A stretch of 64,000 nucleotides of DNA from an uncultured Actinomycetes bacterium (GTDB taxonomy: Bacteria > Actinomycetota > Coriobacteriia > Coriobacteriales > Atopobiaceae), in assembly GCA_900315165.1 (NCBI GenBank), contig OMXZ01000001.1:57134-121133 (forward strand). The letters are read 5' to 3'. The translations under genes were made by a program, and so were the position numbers. The notes under the pieces are model-generated. The model was not told the DNA's origin, ran no database searches, and worked only from the letters and a program-made list of their open reading frames with translations. This document shows positions 34,437 to 43,295 of the stretch, piece by piece (the first letter of the stretch is position 1; every line of letters begins with the position of its first letter).

Positions 34437-34685
34437 TTACTCGTCCAGAAGCTCGCAGACGAAGTCGGTGGCCTCACCGAAGGTCTTGCAGCGGCGGAAC
34501 TTCATGTAGGGGACCTCGATGTCCAGCTCGTCCTCGAGGTAGGTGGTGATCTGCGAGACCTGGGTGGACTTGATGTTGAGGGCGGCGAACTCGGTGTCCT
34601 CGGTGAACTCGGAGGCGTCCTTGCCAAAGAGCTGGCTGGCGCGCGTGGTCAGAGCATCCCAAACTTCCTGGCGGTCCTCATCCAT
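34437..34685 (-). CDS. Acyl carrier protein-like protein (copy B)
   Basis: An 82-residue acidic helical protein in the ACP mould. The expected attachment serine is in LNIKSTQVSQITTYLED, where DSL is replaced by KST, so phosphopantetheinylation is plausible but unproven. Helices 2 and 3 (TTYLEDELDIEVPYMKFRRC) align with other ACPs. It precedes the CocE-type hydrolase, which could act on its acyl thioester. Paired with the ACP at 10420-10659, it gives the island one carrier per half. Confidence 0.75.
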   Translation of the reverse strand: MDEDRQEVWDALTTRASQLFGKDASEFTEDTEFAALNIKSTQVSQITTYLEDELDIEVPYMKFRRCKTFGEATDFVCELLDE

Positions 34686-34865
34686 GGCGAGTCTCCTTTC
34701 TGGTGACCGGCGCCCTGTGCGTCGGTCGTGCTTGCCGTTGACTCTATAGTGCCGACGGGCGCAGCCGCGGGAAATGGATTTTGCACCAAGCGGACGGTCG
34801 CGCCATGGCTCGCTATTTGTGTTCTATTCCAAAATGAGATGTTTACCTGCGCAGATGTATGCGTG

Positions 34866-35696
34866 TCAGCGGGCGAAGCTAAATGTCGCCCAGGCGCCGG
34901 GATAGGGCCGGTCGATGTCGCTCGCGATGACCACGTTGTTGCTGGGCACGACGGGGCTCTCAGGCTCACAGGGCACGACGCTGACGCACGCGAACTGCGT
35001 GCCGAGCACCTCGGAGAGATCATCGATCGGACCTGCCGCCTGGCCGGCAAGCGCCGAGACCACATTGGCGAGATAGATGCCGTGCGGCACGAGCGCATGG
35101 TGCAGAAGCACAACGGCATCCTCATCGGCAAGCGACGCCGCAGGTTCCCCCGCGATGAAGCAGTCGTTGGCGATCAGGTCGTAGGCACCGCCGGGAAGCG
35201 ACGCGAGATAATCGCGGCCGTCCCGGCAGATGACCCGAAGACGTCTCTCCCCCGACACGCCGTAGCGGTCCTCGAGCTCGTCGAGCAGGAAATGGTCGCG
35301 CGCAATCTCGATCATCCGCGGGTCGATCTCGACCACGTCGAGGGCGACGTCGGGATAGGTCGCGAGCACATGCCGCGGCCAGGCGAAGCCGCCGCCCCCG
35401 ATGAGGAGGACGCGGAGGGGACGTGATGCCAGGGCGTCGATACCGACATCGAAGAGCTGCAGGTAGGGAAAGACAAGCTCGCCATAGGGATCGTCCACCC
35501 ACATGGCGGACTGTTGGGTTCCCAGGACGGTCAGGACCCGTTTGAGACGGCCGTGGCGGTCGGGCGCCGTACGGACCACGGTACGGCCGCCGAGCGTCTC
35601 GCCCTCGTAATCAAGACCAGCCCGCCCCCGAGCTCCCGCGAGGCGGGACACGAAGGGCAGGCCGGCGAGCTTGCCTTTGAATGTGTGGTCGGACAC
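34866..35696 (-). CDS. Spermidine-synthase-like protein
   Basis: A 276-residue SAM-fold protein. Motif I is LLIGGGGFAWPRHVL, the acidic loop is VVEIDPRMIEIARDHF, and the catalytic-region block is RVICRDGRDYLAS followed by YDLIANDCF. It matches fused/minimal spermidine-synthase-like proteins of Actinobacteria rather than a proven SpeE. No aminopropyl-donor gene (speD) is near, so it may be an unrelated methyltransferase-fold enzyme. Two TA-rich positions upstream could hold a promoter but none is convincing. Confidence 0.75.
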   Translation of the reverse strand: MSDHTFKGKLAGLPFVSRLAGARGRAGLDYEGETLGGRTVVRTAPDRHGRLKRVLTVLGTQQSAMWVDDPYGELVFPYLQLFDVGIDALASRPLRVLLIGGGGFAWPRHVLATYPDVALDVVEIDPRMIEIARDHFLLDELEDRYGVSGERRLRVICRDGRDYLASLPGGAYDLIANDCFIAGEPAASLADEDAVVLLHHALVPHGIYLANVVSALAGQAAGPIDDLSEVLGTQFACVSVVPCEPESPVVPSNNVVIASDIDRPYPGAWATFSFAR

Positions 35697-35720
35697 CAGA
35701 GTAGGGACGGTTGGCGAGGG

Positions 35721-36164
35721 TTACTTGGCGACGTCCGTAAGGTCGCTGCCGCAGTGCGGGCACTTCGTGGCGCCCGGCTTGACCTCCTCCAGGCAATAGG
35801 GGCAGGTCGGTGCGGCGGCCTCCTCGGCCTCCTTGTCCTCCTGCTCCTTGTGCAGGAGCTTCTCGGACGCCTCCTCCATCTTGTTGACCGACTTCACGAG
35901 GCAGAAGACGATCAGGGCAACAATCAGGAAATTGATGACGGCGGAGATGAAGGCGCCGAAGTCGATGGAGGTGCCCGGCACGACGAGCGAGCCCGTCATG
36001 TCCGCGCCGCCGCCGGTAATGGCGGTGATGAGCGGATTGATGATGTTGTCGGTGAGCGACGTGACGATCGCCGTGAAGGCACCGCCGATGATGACGCCGA
36101 CGGCCATGTCCATCACGTTGCCGCGTGCGATGAATTCCTTGAACTCGCTCATGAACTTCTTCAT
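35721..36164 (-). CDS. mscL: Large-conductance mechanosensitive channel with zinc-ribbon tail
   Basis: A 147-residue pentameric emergency-release channel. The N-terminal amphipathic helix MKKFMSEFKEFIARGNVMDM and TM1 AVGVIIGGAFTAIVTSL are classic. TM2 is FGAFISAVINFLIVALIVFC, followed by a charged coiled coil and a C-terminal ribbon CPYCLEEVKPGATKCPHCG, an addition to the E. coli type. The start at 36164 has a perfect AGGAGG site; the upstream open frame is not coding. Confidence 0.95.
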   Translation of the reverse strand: MKKFMSEFKEFIARGNVMDMAVGVIIGGAFTAIVTSLTDNIINPLITAITGGGADMTGSLVVPGTSIDFGAFISAVINFLIVALIVFCLVKSVNKMEEASEKLLHKEQEDKEAEEAAAPTCPYCLEEVKPGATKCPHCGSDLTDVAK

Positions 36165-36288
36165 AGGGATACCTCCTGGTCGAGACGTGCCGTGCGACAT
36201 ACATCTTAGCCGCCGGGGCGGACACCATCTGATGGGGCGGCAATCGTTTACCAAGGCGACACCGCGATGCCGGATGGCGGGCGGCGGG

Positions 36289-38421
36289 TCAGAACCGCTC
36301 CACGATGCCCGCTTCCTGGAACCGCTGCCCCATGACCTCGGCCATGACGTCCGGGGTGCCGCAGGATGCGTAGCGGGTCGCGGCGACGCGCACCGAGAGG
36401 CCGTCGGCAGATTCCCCATCGTCAAGGAGAAGGGCGAGCGACCGCAGGCTGTCGACGAAGACGTCCGCATCGCCCACGCGCCCGAACTGCCTCATGATCA
36501 GTATGATGTCGTGGTCGTAGTGCGCATAGACGCCGCTGTTGTGCAGTAGGCGCTCGATCTGCGCCTCACATGCCCGTGTCGCGGCCCGCACCGCTTCCTC
36601 CCCATGGTCGCGGGCGAGCTCCTCGAGGCCCGCGAGCTGCACGGCGCAGATCACGAAGTCGGTGCCGTCGCGGTCGAAGGCCTGCCGGTACTCGTTGAAG
36701 ACTTCCGAAAGAGGGCCGATCTGCGCGGCGTCGGACTCCCCGCTCGCCGTCGGCAGGTTCGCCTTGGCCGCCTCCGCCACCTCGTCCACGCGGAAGCAGC
36801 CGAGCAGGCCCACGATCTTGCCGTTCTGATAGATGGGGACTTTGTTGGCGATGATGCTGCAGATCCTACCGCGGGCGATGCAGCGGCCGTGCGCCTCCAC
36901 CACCGGCGTGCCCTTGCTCAGGACGAGCTCCTCCTCCGCCTTGAAGGGGGCGGGGTTCACATGCCAGCCCATGTCCTCGTCCGTCTTGCCCAGGACATCC
37001 TCGACGGAATCGAAGCCGTAGAAGTCCAGGAAGCTCGGGGAGACGCCCACGAAGCGCCGGTCGACGTCCTTCCAGAAATAGCCAGCGAAGCGCATGGCAA
37101 GCAGACTGTCCCAGAGGGCCTCCTTGGTCACCAGCGAGGTCGTGTCCGACATCCTTTGCGACACCACGTTCAGGCTGGCCTCGTCGAACCTGCCCATGTC
37201 GGAGGTGGACAACAGGACGATCTGACTGCCCGCGTCCGCGTCGCTCGAGACCGGGTGTACCTGCGTGAGGTGCAGGCGGCCATGCCCCATATAGCTGGCC
37301 ACCTGGTCGGTTCCCGTCTCGCGCGCCCTCTCGGCGGCACGGCGCAGGTCGACCGCGGCGACGTTCGACGGGTCGGAGAGCAGGCGCTCCGCCTCCTCGG
37401 TCCCCTTATAGCCCTCGCCCGTGAGAAAATCGAGGTAGGCCTGATTGACGCCCAGATACCGCATACGGTCGGCCGTGATCTCGACCACGGCCACCGGCGC
37501 GGCGTCCCTCTGCACGCCCATGCCTCCCGCGGCCTCACGGTAGGAACTCGCGAGCAGGTTGATCCGGCTGCCGGCCTCGTAATAGCCGCGCCGGTCGACC
37601 GCCTCGTAGCCGACCCCGCCCGCCTCCAGCTGCCCGGGCAGGTCCACCAGGGGCGCGGGTTTTGCGAAAAGGTAGCCCTGCGCCAGCTCGCACCCGATAC
37701 GCCGCAGGTAGTCGAGCTGGGCCTCGTTCTCCACGCCCTTGGCCGCCGATACGACGCCCAGGCGCTTGGTGATCTCGAGGATCCCCTCGACGACCACGCG
37801 CAGGCGACCCGCACGCTCATAGTTTGTCGTCATCATGCCCCGGCTGAGCTTGATCGCGGTGTAGGGGCTGTCGGCCAGGACCGAGACGGGCAGGTGGCCG
37901 CCCGCGAAGTTGTCCGCCCACACGTGCACGCCGTGAGCCTGCAGGCGCGTGACCAAATCCGCCGGTACCCGCCCGCGCAGCTCCAGCTCGACCGCCCCCA
38001 TGGGGATGCCATGGCGCGCACAGGCGTCGGCCATCGCCACGACGGGATCCGCCACATCGCAAATATTCGGCGAGATATTGACCGAGATCGGCAGGAAACG
38101 CTGGTCGCCTGCATCGAGGAGCTCGCGGGTCTGGCGGCAGGCGAGATCGATCATATAGAGGTCGAGTTTGTGCACCAGGCCCTCCTGCTCGAGCACGGGC
38201 ACGAACCGGCGCGCCTCCATGAGGCCGTACATCGGGCTCTCCCAGCGGGCGAGGGCCTCCGTGCCGCAGACCGACCGGGTCTGGATGCGGACGAGCGGCT
38301 GATACCAGGCGAAAATCTCGTGTCGCTCGAGGGCTTCCGCGAAGTGGTCGCACACGTACTGCCGAAAGAGACGGGCGCTCTCCGCCGCACCTGCGCGCCC
38401 GTCCTGCCTCCGTTCGGTCAT
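36289..38421 (-). CDS. Degenerate EAL - PAS - GGDEF-like signalling protein
   Basis: A 710-residue cytoplasmic protein. Residues ~25-270 are an EAL domain with EALAR and SVNIS kept, but the metal-site ELTE reads ELRG, DDFG reads ADNF, IKLD reads IKLS and EGVE reads KGVE. c-di-GMP hydrolysis is therefore unlikely. Two PAS-like regions follow (around FLTGEGYKG and FWKDVDRRFVGVSPSFLDFY). A C-terminal cyclase-like fold has YDHDI where GGDEF is expected. It is probably a nucleotide or redox sensor working through protein contacts. ATG 38421 has GGAGG; a GTG 15 nt upstream is the alternative. Confidence 0.82.
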   Translation of the reverse strand: MTERRQDGRAGAAESARLFRQYVCDHFAEALERHEIFAWYQPLVRIQTRSVCGTEALARWESPMYGLMEARRFVPVLEQEGLVHKLDLYMIDLACRQTRELLDAGDQRFLPISVNISPNICDVADPVVAMADACARHGIPMGAVELELRGRVPADLVTRLQAHGVHVWADNFAGGHLPVSVLADSPYTAIKLSRGMMTTNYERAGRLRVVVEGILEITKRLGVVSAAKGVENEAQLDYLRRIGCELAQGYLFAKPAPLVDLPGQLEAGGVGYEAVDRRGYYEAGSRINLLASSYREAAGGMGVQRDAAPVAVVEITADRMRYLGVNQAYLDFLTGEGYKGTEEAERLLSDPSNVAAVDLRRAAERARETGTDQVASYMGHGRLHLTQVHPVSSDADAGSQIVLLSTSDMGRFDEASLNVVSQRMSDTTSLVTKEALWDSLLAMRFAGYFWKDVDRRFVGVSPSFLDFYGFDSVEDVLGKTDEDMGWHVNPAPFKAEEELVLSKGTPVVEAHGRCIARGRICSIIANKVPIYQNGKIVGLLGCFRVDEVAEAAKANLPTASGESDAAQIGPLSEVFNEYRQAFDRDGTDFVICAVQLAGLEELARDHGEEAVRAATRACEAQIERLLHNSGVYAHYDHDIILIMRQFGRVGDADVFVDSLRSLALLLDDGESADGLSVRVAATRYASCGTPDVMAEVMGQRFQEAGIVERF

Positions 38422-38466
38422 GCCAACCTCCGTCACTTCCAGCGTTTGATATCGGAAATTATGCCA

Positions 38467-39222
38467 CTACACCGTGTCTGCGCCCGATAGGGCAGCGTAC
38501 ACCGTCTGGGCGATCCGAGCATTGCCCTCGCGGTTGGGGTGGACGCCGTCGGCCAGCCACTCCCCCTCGTGCCCCGCAAAAACCGGTTCGAGGTCCACGC
38601 AGACGAGCCCACGGTCCGCCGCGAGATCGCGCACGGCCTGCTGCATCTCGTCGAACTTCGCGTCGGAATAGGCAGCCCCGAAGGTCGTACGGCTGAGGTC
38701 GGGCGGGACCATCAGCACGACCTGCGGGGCGGCGTCGAGCGCCTGGTAGTCGTCCACGAAGTCGCCGAGCTCCCGCAGGTAGGCGTCGCGGTCCCATACT
38801 ACGGAGACCGCATCGTTGGTCCCCAGCATCAGGATGACCATGTCGCCGCACTGTGAGAGGGAATCGCGATAGGGCTGCACATTGATATAGGGGTTCTTGC
38901 CACGGGAAAGGCAGCAGGCGCCGTTGTAGCCGAAATTGTCGCAGACCGTCCCATAGCCCTCGGCCGCAAGCAATGCCTGGAGCTGGGCGGGGTAGCTGTC
39001 CGTGTCGCGCGTGTCCGCCACCCCGTCGCCCCAGGTGATCGAGTCGCCCGCGCAGGTGATGCGCGCCGGCGCCTCCCACCGAGCCTCCGCATCGCTCACG
39101 ATCACGTCCTCCCCTCCCGGCACTGCCGAGCCGCCGTCCGCATCACGCGAGCCGCACGCGGCGAGGCCGAGCGCGGCAGCCCAGGCGCCGACCGAACCAC
39201 ACAGGAATGTCCTTCTGTCCAT
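38467..39222 (-). CDS. SGNH/GDSL-hydrolase lipoprotein
   Basis: A 251-residue secreted esterase-fold protein. The signal begins MDRRTFLCGS (twin Arg, Tat-like) and ends at lipobox GLAAC, so it should be lipid-anchored outside the cell. Catalytic blocks are CAGDSITWGDG (Ser), FGYNGACC, MLGTNDAVS (Asn) and DGVHPNREG (Asp/His). The likely substrate is an O-acyl group on cell-wall or exopolysaccharide. The ATG at 39222 follows GGAAAGGGGAGAG. Confidence 0.87.
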   Translation of the reverse strand: MDRRTFLCGSVGAWAAALGLAACGSRDADGGSAVPGGEDVIVSDAEARWEAPARITCAGDSITWGDGVADTRDTDSYPAQLQALLAAEGYGTVCDNFGYNGACCLSRGKNPYINVQPYRDSLSQCGDMVILMLGTNDAVSVVWDRDAYLRELGDFVDDYQALDAAPQVVLMVPPDLSRTTFGAAYSDAKFDEMQQAVRDLAADRGLVCVDLEPVFAGHEGEWLADGVHPNREGNARIAQTVYAALSGADTV

Positions 39223-39338
39223 CTCTCCCCTTTCCTCCTCCATTGTCCCACTCGGATGCCTGTCCGCACCGCACGTTACAATGTGAGCGACAAGAGCATG
39301 CGGGCGCTATTGCCCGTGCCAACCAAATGGAGAACGAC

Positions 39339-40331
39339 ATGCACATTCCCGAGAACTACCTCTCACCCTCTACCTGCGGCGTCATGACCGTGGCCATGGC
39401 TCCCGTCTGGTATCACGCCGTCAGGGAGGTCCGCCGCACCGTGCCCAGAGAACGCATGCCCCTGCTCGGCGTCGCCGCAGCTTTCTGTTTCCTTGCCATG
39501 ATGTTCAACGTCCCCCTGCCTGGCGGCACCACGGGCCACGCGGTCTGCGGCACCCTCGTGGCCATCCTCTTCGGTCCCTGGGCGGCGACCATCGCCGTCT
39601 CGATCGCCCTGGCCATCCAGGCGGTCTTCTTCGGCGACGGCGGCATCCTCGCCTTCGGGGCCAACTGCTTCAACATGGCCTTCGTCCTGCCCCTTCTGGG
39701 CTACACAGTCTATAAGCTGATCGCCGGCAAGAATCCCGACCTCCGCCGCGAGCTCATCGGGGCGGGCGTCGGCTCCTACGTGGGCATCAACGCCGCGGCC
39801 CTCTGCGCGGCCATCGAATTCGGCATCCAGCCCCTGCTCTTCACCAACGCCGCCGGTCAGGCACTTTATTGCCCCTACCCCCTCTGGGTCTCCGTGCCTG
39901 CCATGATGGTGGGGCACCTGACGATCTTCGGCCTGGCAGAGGTCGTTTTCACCGTGGGAATCCTGGCCTACGTGCGCAAATCCGCCCCGTCCTTCGCCCT
40001 CGATGTGAAGGCCGATGACACGAAGCTCCCCCGTCCGGTCGCCATTCTCGTCGTTGCACTCGTGGCGGCCTGCCCCCTGGGCCTTCTTGCCGTGGGCGAC
40101 GCCTGGGGCGAGTGGGCGACCGAGGACCTCGCCAGCCTGGTCGGCTATACGCCCGAAGGCCTTGCGAACGGCTGGGAATGGAGCGCTTTCTTCCCCGACT
40201 ACGCCATCGGCAGTCTGCCCGACTGGGTCGGCTATATCCTGTCCGCCGTCATCGGTGTCGCCCTGCTGGTGATCATCTTCCGCTTGGTCGCCGGCAGCGC
40301 ACGCCCGCAAGTGGCCTTTGATGGCAAATAA
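39339..40331 (+). CDS. Nickel/cobalt ECF transporter substrate-binding component, M and N parts fused
   Basis: A 330-residue membrane protein. The mature N-terminus MHIPENYLSP supplies the Met1-His2 metal ligands of NikM/CbiM, which fixes the start at 39339. A further histidine is in GGTTGHAVCGTL. The C-terminal ~90 residues (GLLAVGDAWGEWATEDLA, two hydrophobic segments) match the N component, fused here. It captures Ni2+ or Co2+ for the Q and O partners encoded next. The TTACAAT at 39276-39282 could be a -10 box. No cobalamin riboswitch fits in the 117-nt leader. Confidence 0.87.
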   Translation: MHIPENYLSPSTCGVMTVAMAPVWYHAVREVRRTVPRERMPLLGVAAAFCFLAMMFNVPLPGGTTGHAVCGTLVAILFGPWAATIAVSIALAIQAVFFGDGGILAFGANCFNMAFVLPLLGYTVYKLIAGKNPDLRRELIGAGVGSYVGINAAALCAAIEFGIQPLLFTNAAGQALYCPYPLWVSVPAMMVGHLTIFGLAEVVFTVGILAYVRKSAPSFALDVKADDTKLPRPVAILVVALVAACPLGLLAVGDAWGEWATEDLASLVGYTPEGLANGWEWSAFFPDYAIGSLPDWVGYILSAVIGVALLVIIFRLVAGSARPQVAFDGK

Positions 40332-41163
40332 GCAGGTCATGGACTCGTCTGCCGAACTGCCCGACTGGCTCTCGGCCTCCGAAGACTACCGACCGGGTCG
40401 CGACCGTGACGGTTTCATCGCAAAGAGCCTGCTGTCGATGACGGGCGTGCTCGCACGTCTGCGGCTGGACGACGGCGTGAAGACCAGACTCTCGCCCTCG
40501 GCCAGCTGCAAGATTATCTGCGGCTTCGCCTGCATCCTGCTCACGTCGCTCGCGCGCAACTACGCCTTCGTCCTGCTCATGCTTGCTCTTGTCTTGGTCC
40601 GTATGGCCTTCCTACCTGCAAAGATCCTGCGCAGGACAGCATCGGTCGCCTTCGCGGCGGCGGCACTCACCGCGCTGCTCATGCTCCCGGCCATCCTCCT
40701 GGGGCAGCGGCAGTCAGCCCTGCTGGTGGGCACAAAAGTCCTGACCACCGTCTCGCTGGCGATGATCGTGGCGGGCACCACGCCCTTCCACGAGCTCACG
40801 GCTGCCCTGCGCGGCTTCCATGTGCCCGACATCACGATCATGACCGTCGACCTCGCCCTGCGGAGCATCGCCCGCCTCGGCCGCCTGGCCACGCGGACGC
40901 TGACCGCGCTGCAGCTGCGCAGCGTCGGTGTCAACCGCGACAAGGGCGGCTCCGTCGGCGGCGTGGGCGGCGTGCTCTTCCTCAAATCCGCCGAGACCGC
41001 AGCGACCGCCCACGACGCCATGGTCTGCCGCGGTTTCACCGGCGAATACCGGCGCGTCGCCAAGCAGGAGCGCGACCGCCGCAGGCGCAGCGTGGATTTT
41101 GCCTGGCTGGCAGGCGTTGCGGTGCTTGCCACGCTCTTCTTCTACCTGCAGACACTGGCGTGA
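40321..41163 (+). CDS. ECF transporter T component (CbiQ/NikQ type)
   Basis: A 280-residue membrane scaffold with about five hydrophobic segments and the coupling-helix Arg motifs near LRSIARLGRLATRTLTALQLR and MVCRGFTGEY. It overlaps the preceding stop codon by 11 nt, which indicates translational coupling. It links the ATPase encoded downstream to the metal-binding MN protein. Confidence 0.88.
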   Translation: MANKQVMDSSAELPDWLSASEDYRPGRDRDGFIAKSLLSMTGVLARLRLDDGVKTRLSPSASCKIICGFACILLTSLARNYAFVLLMLALVLVRMAFLPAKILRRTASVAFAAAALTALLMLPAILLGQRQSALLVGTKVLTTVSLAMIVAGTTPFHELTAALRGFHVPDITIMTVDLALRSIARLGRLATRTLTALQLRSVGVNRDKGGSVGGVGGVLFLKSAETAATAHDAMVCRGFTGEYRRVAKQERDRRRRSVDFAWLAGVAVLATLFFYLQTLA

Positions 41164-41191
41164 CCGCACGCCCCGACCGAGGAAGACCCCC

Positions 41192-41950
41192 ATGCACACC
41201 TCACAACACCCCCAAAGCCTCCACCACCCGCACGCCGGCATGGCGGCAGGCACCCGTCCCCTCATCGAGTTTTCCGACTTCTGCTTTGCCTACGGGGACA
41301 CGCCGACCCTCTCCCATATCGACCTGGCCATCGACGCTGGCGAATCCGTGGTGCTGATGGGCGACAACGGCTCGGGCAAATCGACCCTACTCAAGGCCCT
41401 GAGCGGCCTGGTCCTGCCCCAGCGGGGCACCTACCGCTTCGACGGGCAGGTCGTCGATGCCGACAGCATGCGCGATTCCGTCTTCTCCAAGCGGCTCCAC
41501 CAGCGGGTCGGGTTCATCTTTCAGGACTCGGACGCCCAGCTCTTTTGCGCAAGCGTGGAAGACGAGATAGCCTTCGGACCCCGCCAGATGCAGCTTGCGG
41601 AGGAGGAGGTGGCACGCCGGGTGGACGACGTCTGCCGCCTGCTGGACATCGAGAAGCTCCGCGGCCGTGCGCCCTACAACCTCTCGGGAGGCGAGCAGAA
41701 AAAGGTCGCCATCGCCTGCATCCTCTCGATGAACCCCGACGTCTATTGCTTCGACGAACCTTTGAACGGCCTGGACCGGAAGACCCGCGCCTGGCTCGTG
41801 GGCTTCCTGAAACAGCTCAAGGCCGCGGGCAAGACCCTTGTCGTCGCCACGCACGACCAGTCCCTAGCCGATGAGGTGGCGGACTGGTTCGCCTATATGG
41901 GCGACTACCATGGCTACGAGGACCGACCCCACGTGCACATCGGGGTCTGA
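41192..41950 (+). CDS. ECF transporter ATPase (CbiO/NikO type) with His-rich N-terminus
   Basis: A 252-residue ABC ATPase. Walker A is GDNGSGKST, the Q-loop FIFQDSDAQLF, the signature LSGGEQKK, Walker B VYCFDEPLNGLD, and the switch histidine is in THDQ. The first 15 residues, MHTSQHPQSLHHPHAG, contain five histidines. That is unusual for this family and suggests metal binding. ATG 41192 follows GAGGAAG. It completes the Ni/Co uptake operon 39339-41950. Confidence 0.9.
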   Translation: MHTSQHPQSLHHPHAGMAAGTRPLIEFSDFCFAYGDTPTLSHIDLAIDAGESVVLMGDNGSGKSTLLKALSGLVLPQRGTYRFDGQVVDADSMRDSVFSKRLHQRVGFIFQDSDAQLFCASVEDEIAFGPRQMQLAEEEVARRVDDVCRLLDIEKLRGRAPYNLSGGEQKKVAIACILSMNPDVYCFDEPLNGLDRKTRAWLVGFLKQLKAAGKTLVVATHDQSLADEVADWFAYMGDYHGYEDRPHVHIGV

Positions 41951-42113
41951 GACGGAGCCGCCGGCCGTCTGCGCGGTCGCATCTGGGGACCCTGGGTTTG
42001 GGGCGGGATCCGGGCGGTCCCGTGTCCGTCTTTTTTGAGGAGTTCGCCCGCTCCGAGCGGCGGGCCCTGCGCCCCGAGCCGACAATAGCCTGCGGCAACC
42101 CTTGGAGGAACGC

Positions 42114-43295
42114 ATGGATCCGGACCGGCTCGCCCGACTGCACCATATCGCCACCGCCTGCCACGAGGAGGAGCTCGACCTCCTGCGCAAGCTCGCGCGC
42201 ATTCCCGCCCCGACGAGGCACGAGGAGCGTCGCGCCACGTTCGTGGCCGACTGGCTGCGTGCCCAGGGGGCTAAAAAGGTCATTGTGACTCCCGAGCACA
42301 ACGTGCTCTGCCCCCTCGCGCCGGCCCCCGAAGACGAGGCCGAGACAGACCCCGGCATTCCCGACCTCGACGTCTACGCCGCCCACCTCGACATTGTCTT
42401 TGACGACACCGACCCTTTGCCCCTCCATGAGGACGAGGACCGTATCTACGCACCGGGCGTCGGCGACGACACCGCCAACCTCGTGGGCCTGCTCATGGCC
42501 ACCAAGTACCTCATCCACCACCCAGAGGCCCTGCACGGCCGCCATGTGCTGATGGTCGCCAATGTGGGCGAGGAGGGCCTCGGCAACCTGCTCGGGACCA
42601 AAGCCCTTTTCAAGCTCACCGCCCCGCGCATCCACAGCTTCACGACCTTCGACCTCTATCTGGGGCAATGCATCTCGGTGGCAGTCGGCTCGCGCCGCTG
42701 GCGCATCCGCGTGCGCACCCAAGGCGGCCATTCCTACCAGGACTTCGGCCGACCCAACGCGGTCGAGCGCCTCTGCTGCCTGATCGAGCGTCTCTACCAC
42801 GACCCTCTGCCCGAGAGCCTGCCCGCCCGCGTCACCTACAACGTGGGACACATGGAGGGCGGCACCACCGTCAACGCCATCGCCGGTTCGGCGGCGGCCC
42901 TCTACGAATGCCGGTCCACCTCGGAGGAGGCACTCGAGATGATGAGCGCTCGGCTCGACGCGATCGTCGAGGACCTGCGCGAGGAGGGCGTGGAGGTCAG
43001 TGTGAAGTCGATCGGCGTGCGCCCCGGCAACGCGGCACATCAGCCAGCTGCTCAGTCAATCTTCGCCCATCGAGCCGCGCGCACCGTCGCCGACATCACT
43101 GGCGAGGATCCCGACACCGAGCCTGCCTCCACCGACGCCAACATTCCGCTCTCGCTCGGCATCCCGGCCGACTGCGTGGGTGCCGTGCGTGGGGCTCTTC
43201 TGCACACCCGCGACGAGTGGATCGACAAGGACAGCCTGATCGACGGCCTGTCCGTGATCCTTTCGCTCATGACCTCGGCACGCGATGCGCGCTAG
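42114..43295 (+). CDS. M20-family metallopeptidase, PepT-like
   Basis: A 393-residue di-zinc peptidase. Metal-ligand blocks are YAAHLDIVFDD (His), GVGDDTANLVG (Asp), VGEEGLGNLLG (Glu-Glu), a later STDANIPLSLG and HTRDEWIDKDSL (His). The dimerisation domain lies between, starting at GGHSYQDFGRPNAVERL. The pattern is that of tripeptide aminopeptidase-like proteins. ATG 42114 with GGAGG is preferred to a TTG 12 nt upstream. Its stop codon overlaps the convergent hisS stop. Confidence 0.85.
   Translation: MDPDRLARLHHIATACHEEELDLLRKLARIPAPTRHEERRATFVADWLRAQGAKKVIVTPEHNVLCPLAPAPEDEAETDPGIPDLDVYAAHLDIVFDDTDPLPLHEDEDRIYAPGVGDDTANLVGLLMATKYLIHHPEALHGRHVLMVANVGEEGLGNLLGTKALFKLTAPRIHSFTTFDLYLGQCISVAVGSRRWRIRVRTQGGHSYQDFGRPNAVERLCCLIERLYHDPLPESLPARVTYNVGHMEGGTTVNAIAGSAAALYECRSTSEEALEMMSARLDAIVEDLREEGVEVSVKSIGVRPGNAAHQPAAQSIFAHRAARTVADITGEDPDTEPASTDANIPLSLGIPADCVGAVRGALLHTRDEWIDKDSLIDGLSVILSLMTSARDAR

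Noticed and set aside
39223..39338. Cobalamin riboswitch before the Ni/Co transporter operon
   Set aside because: The leader is only about 116 nt and lacks the B12-box; it is too short for that riboswitch class.
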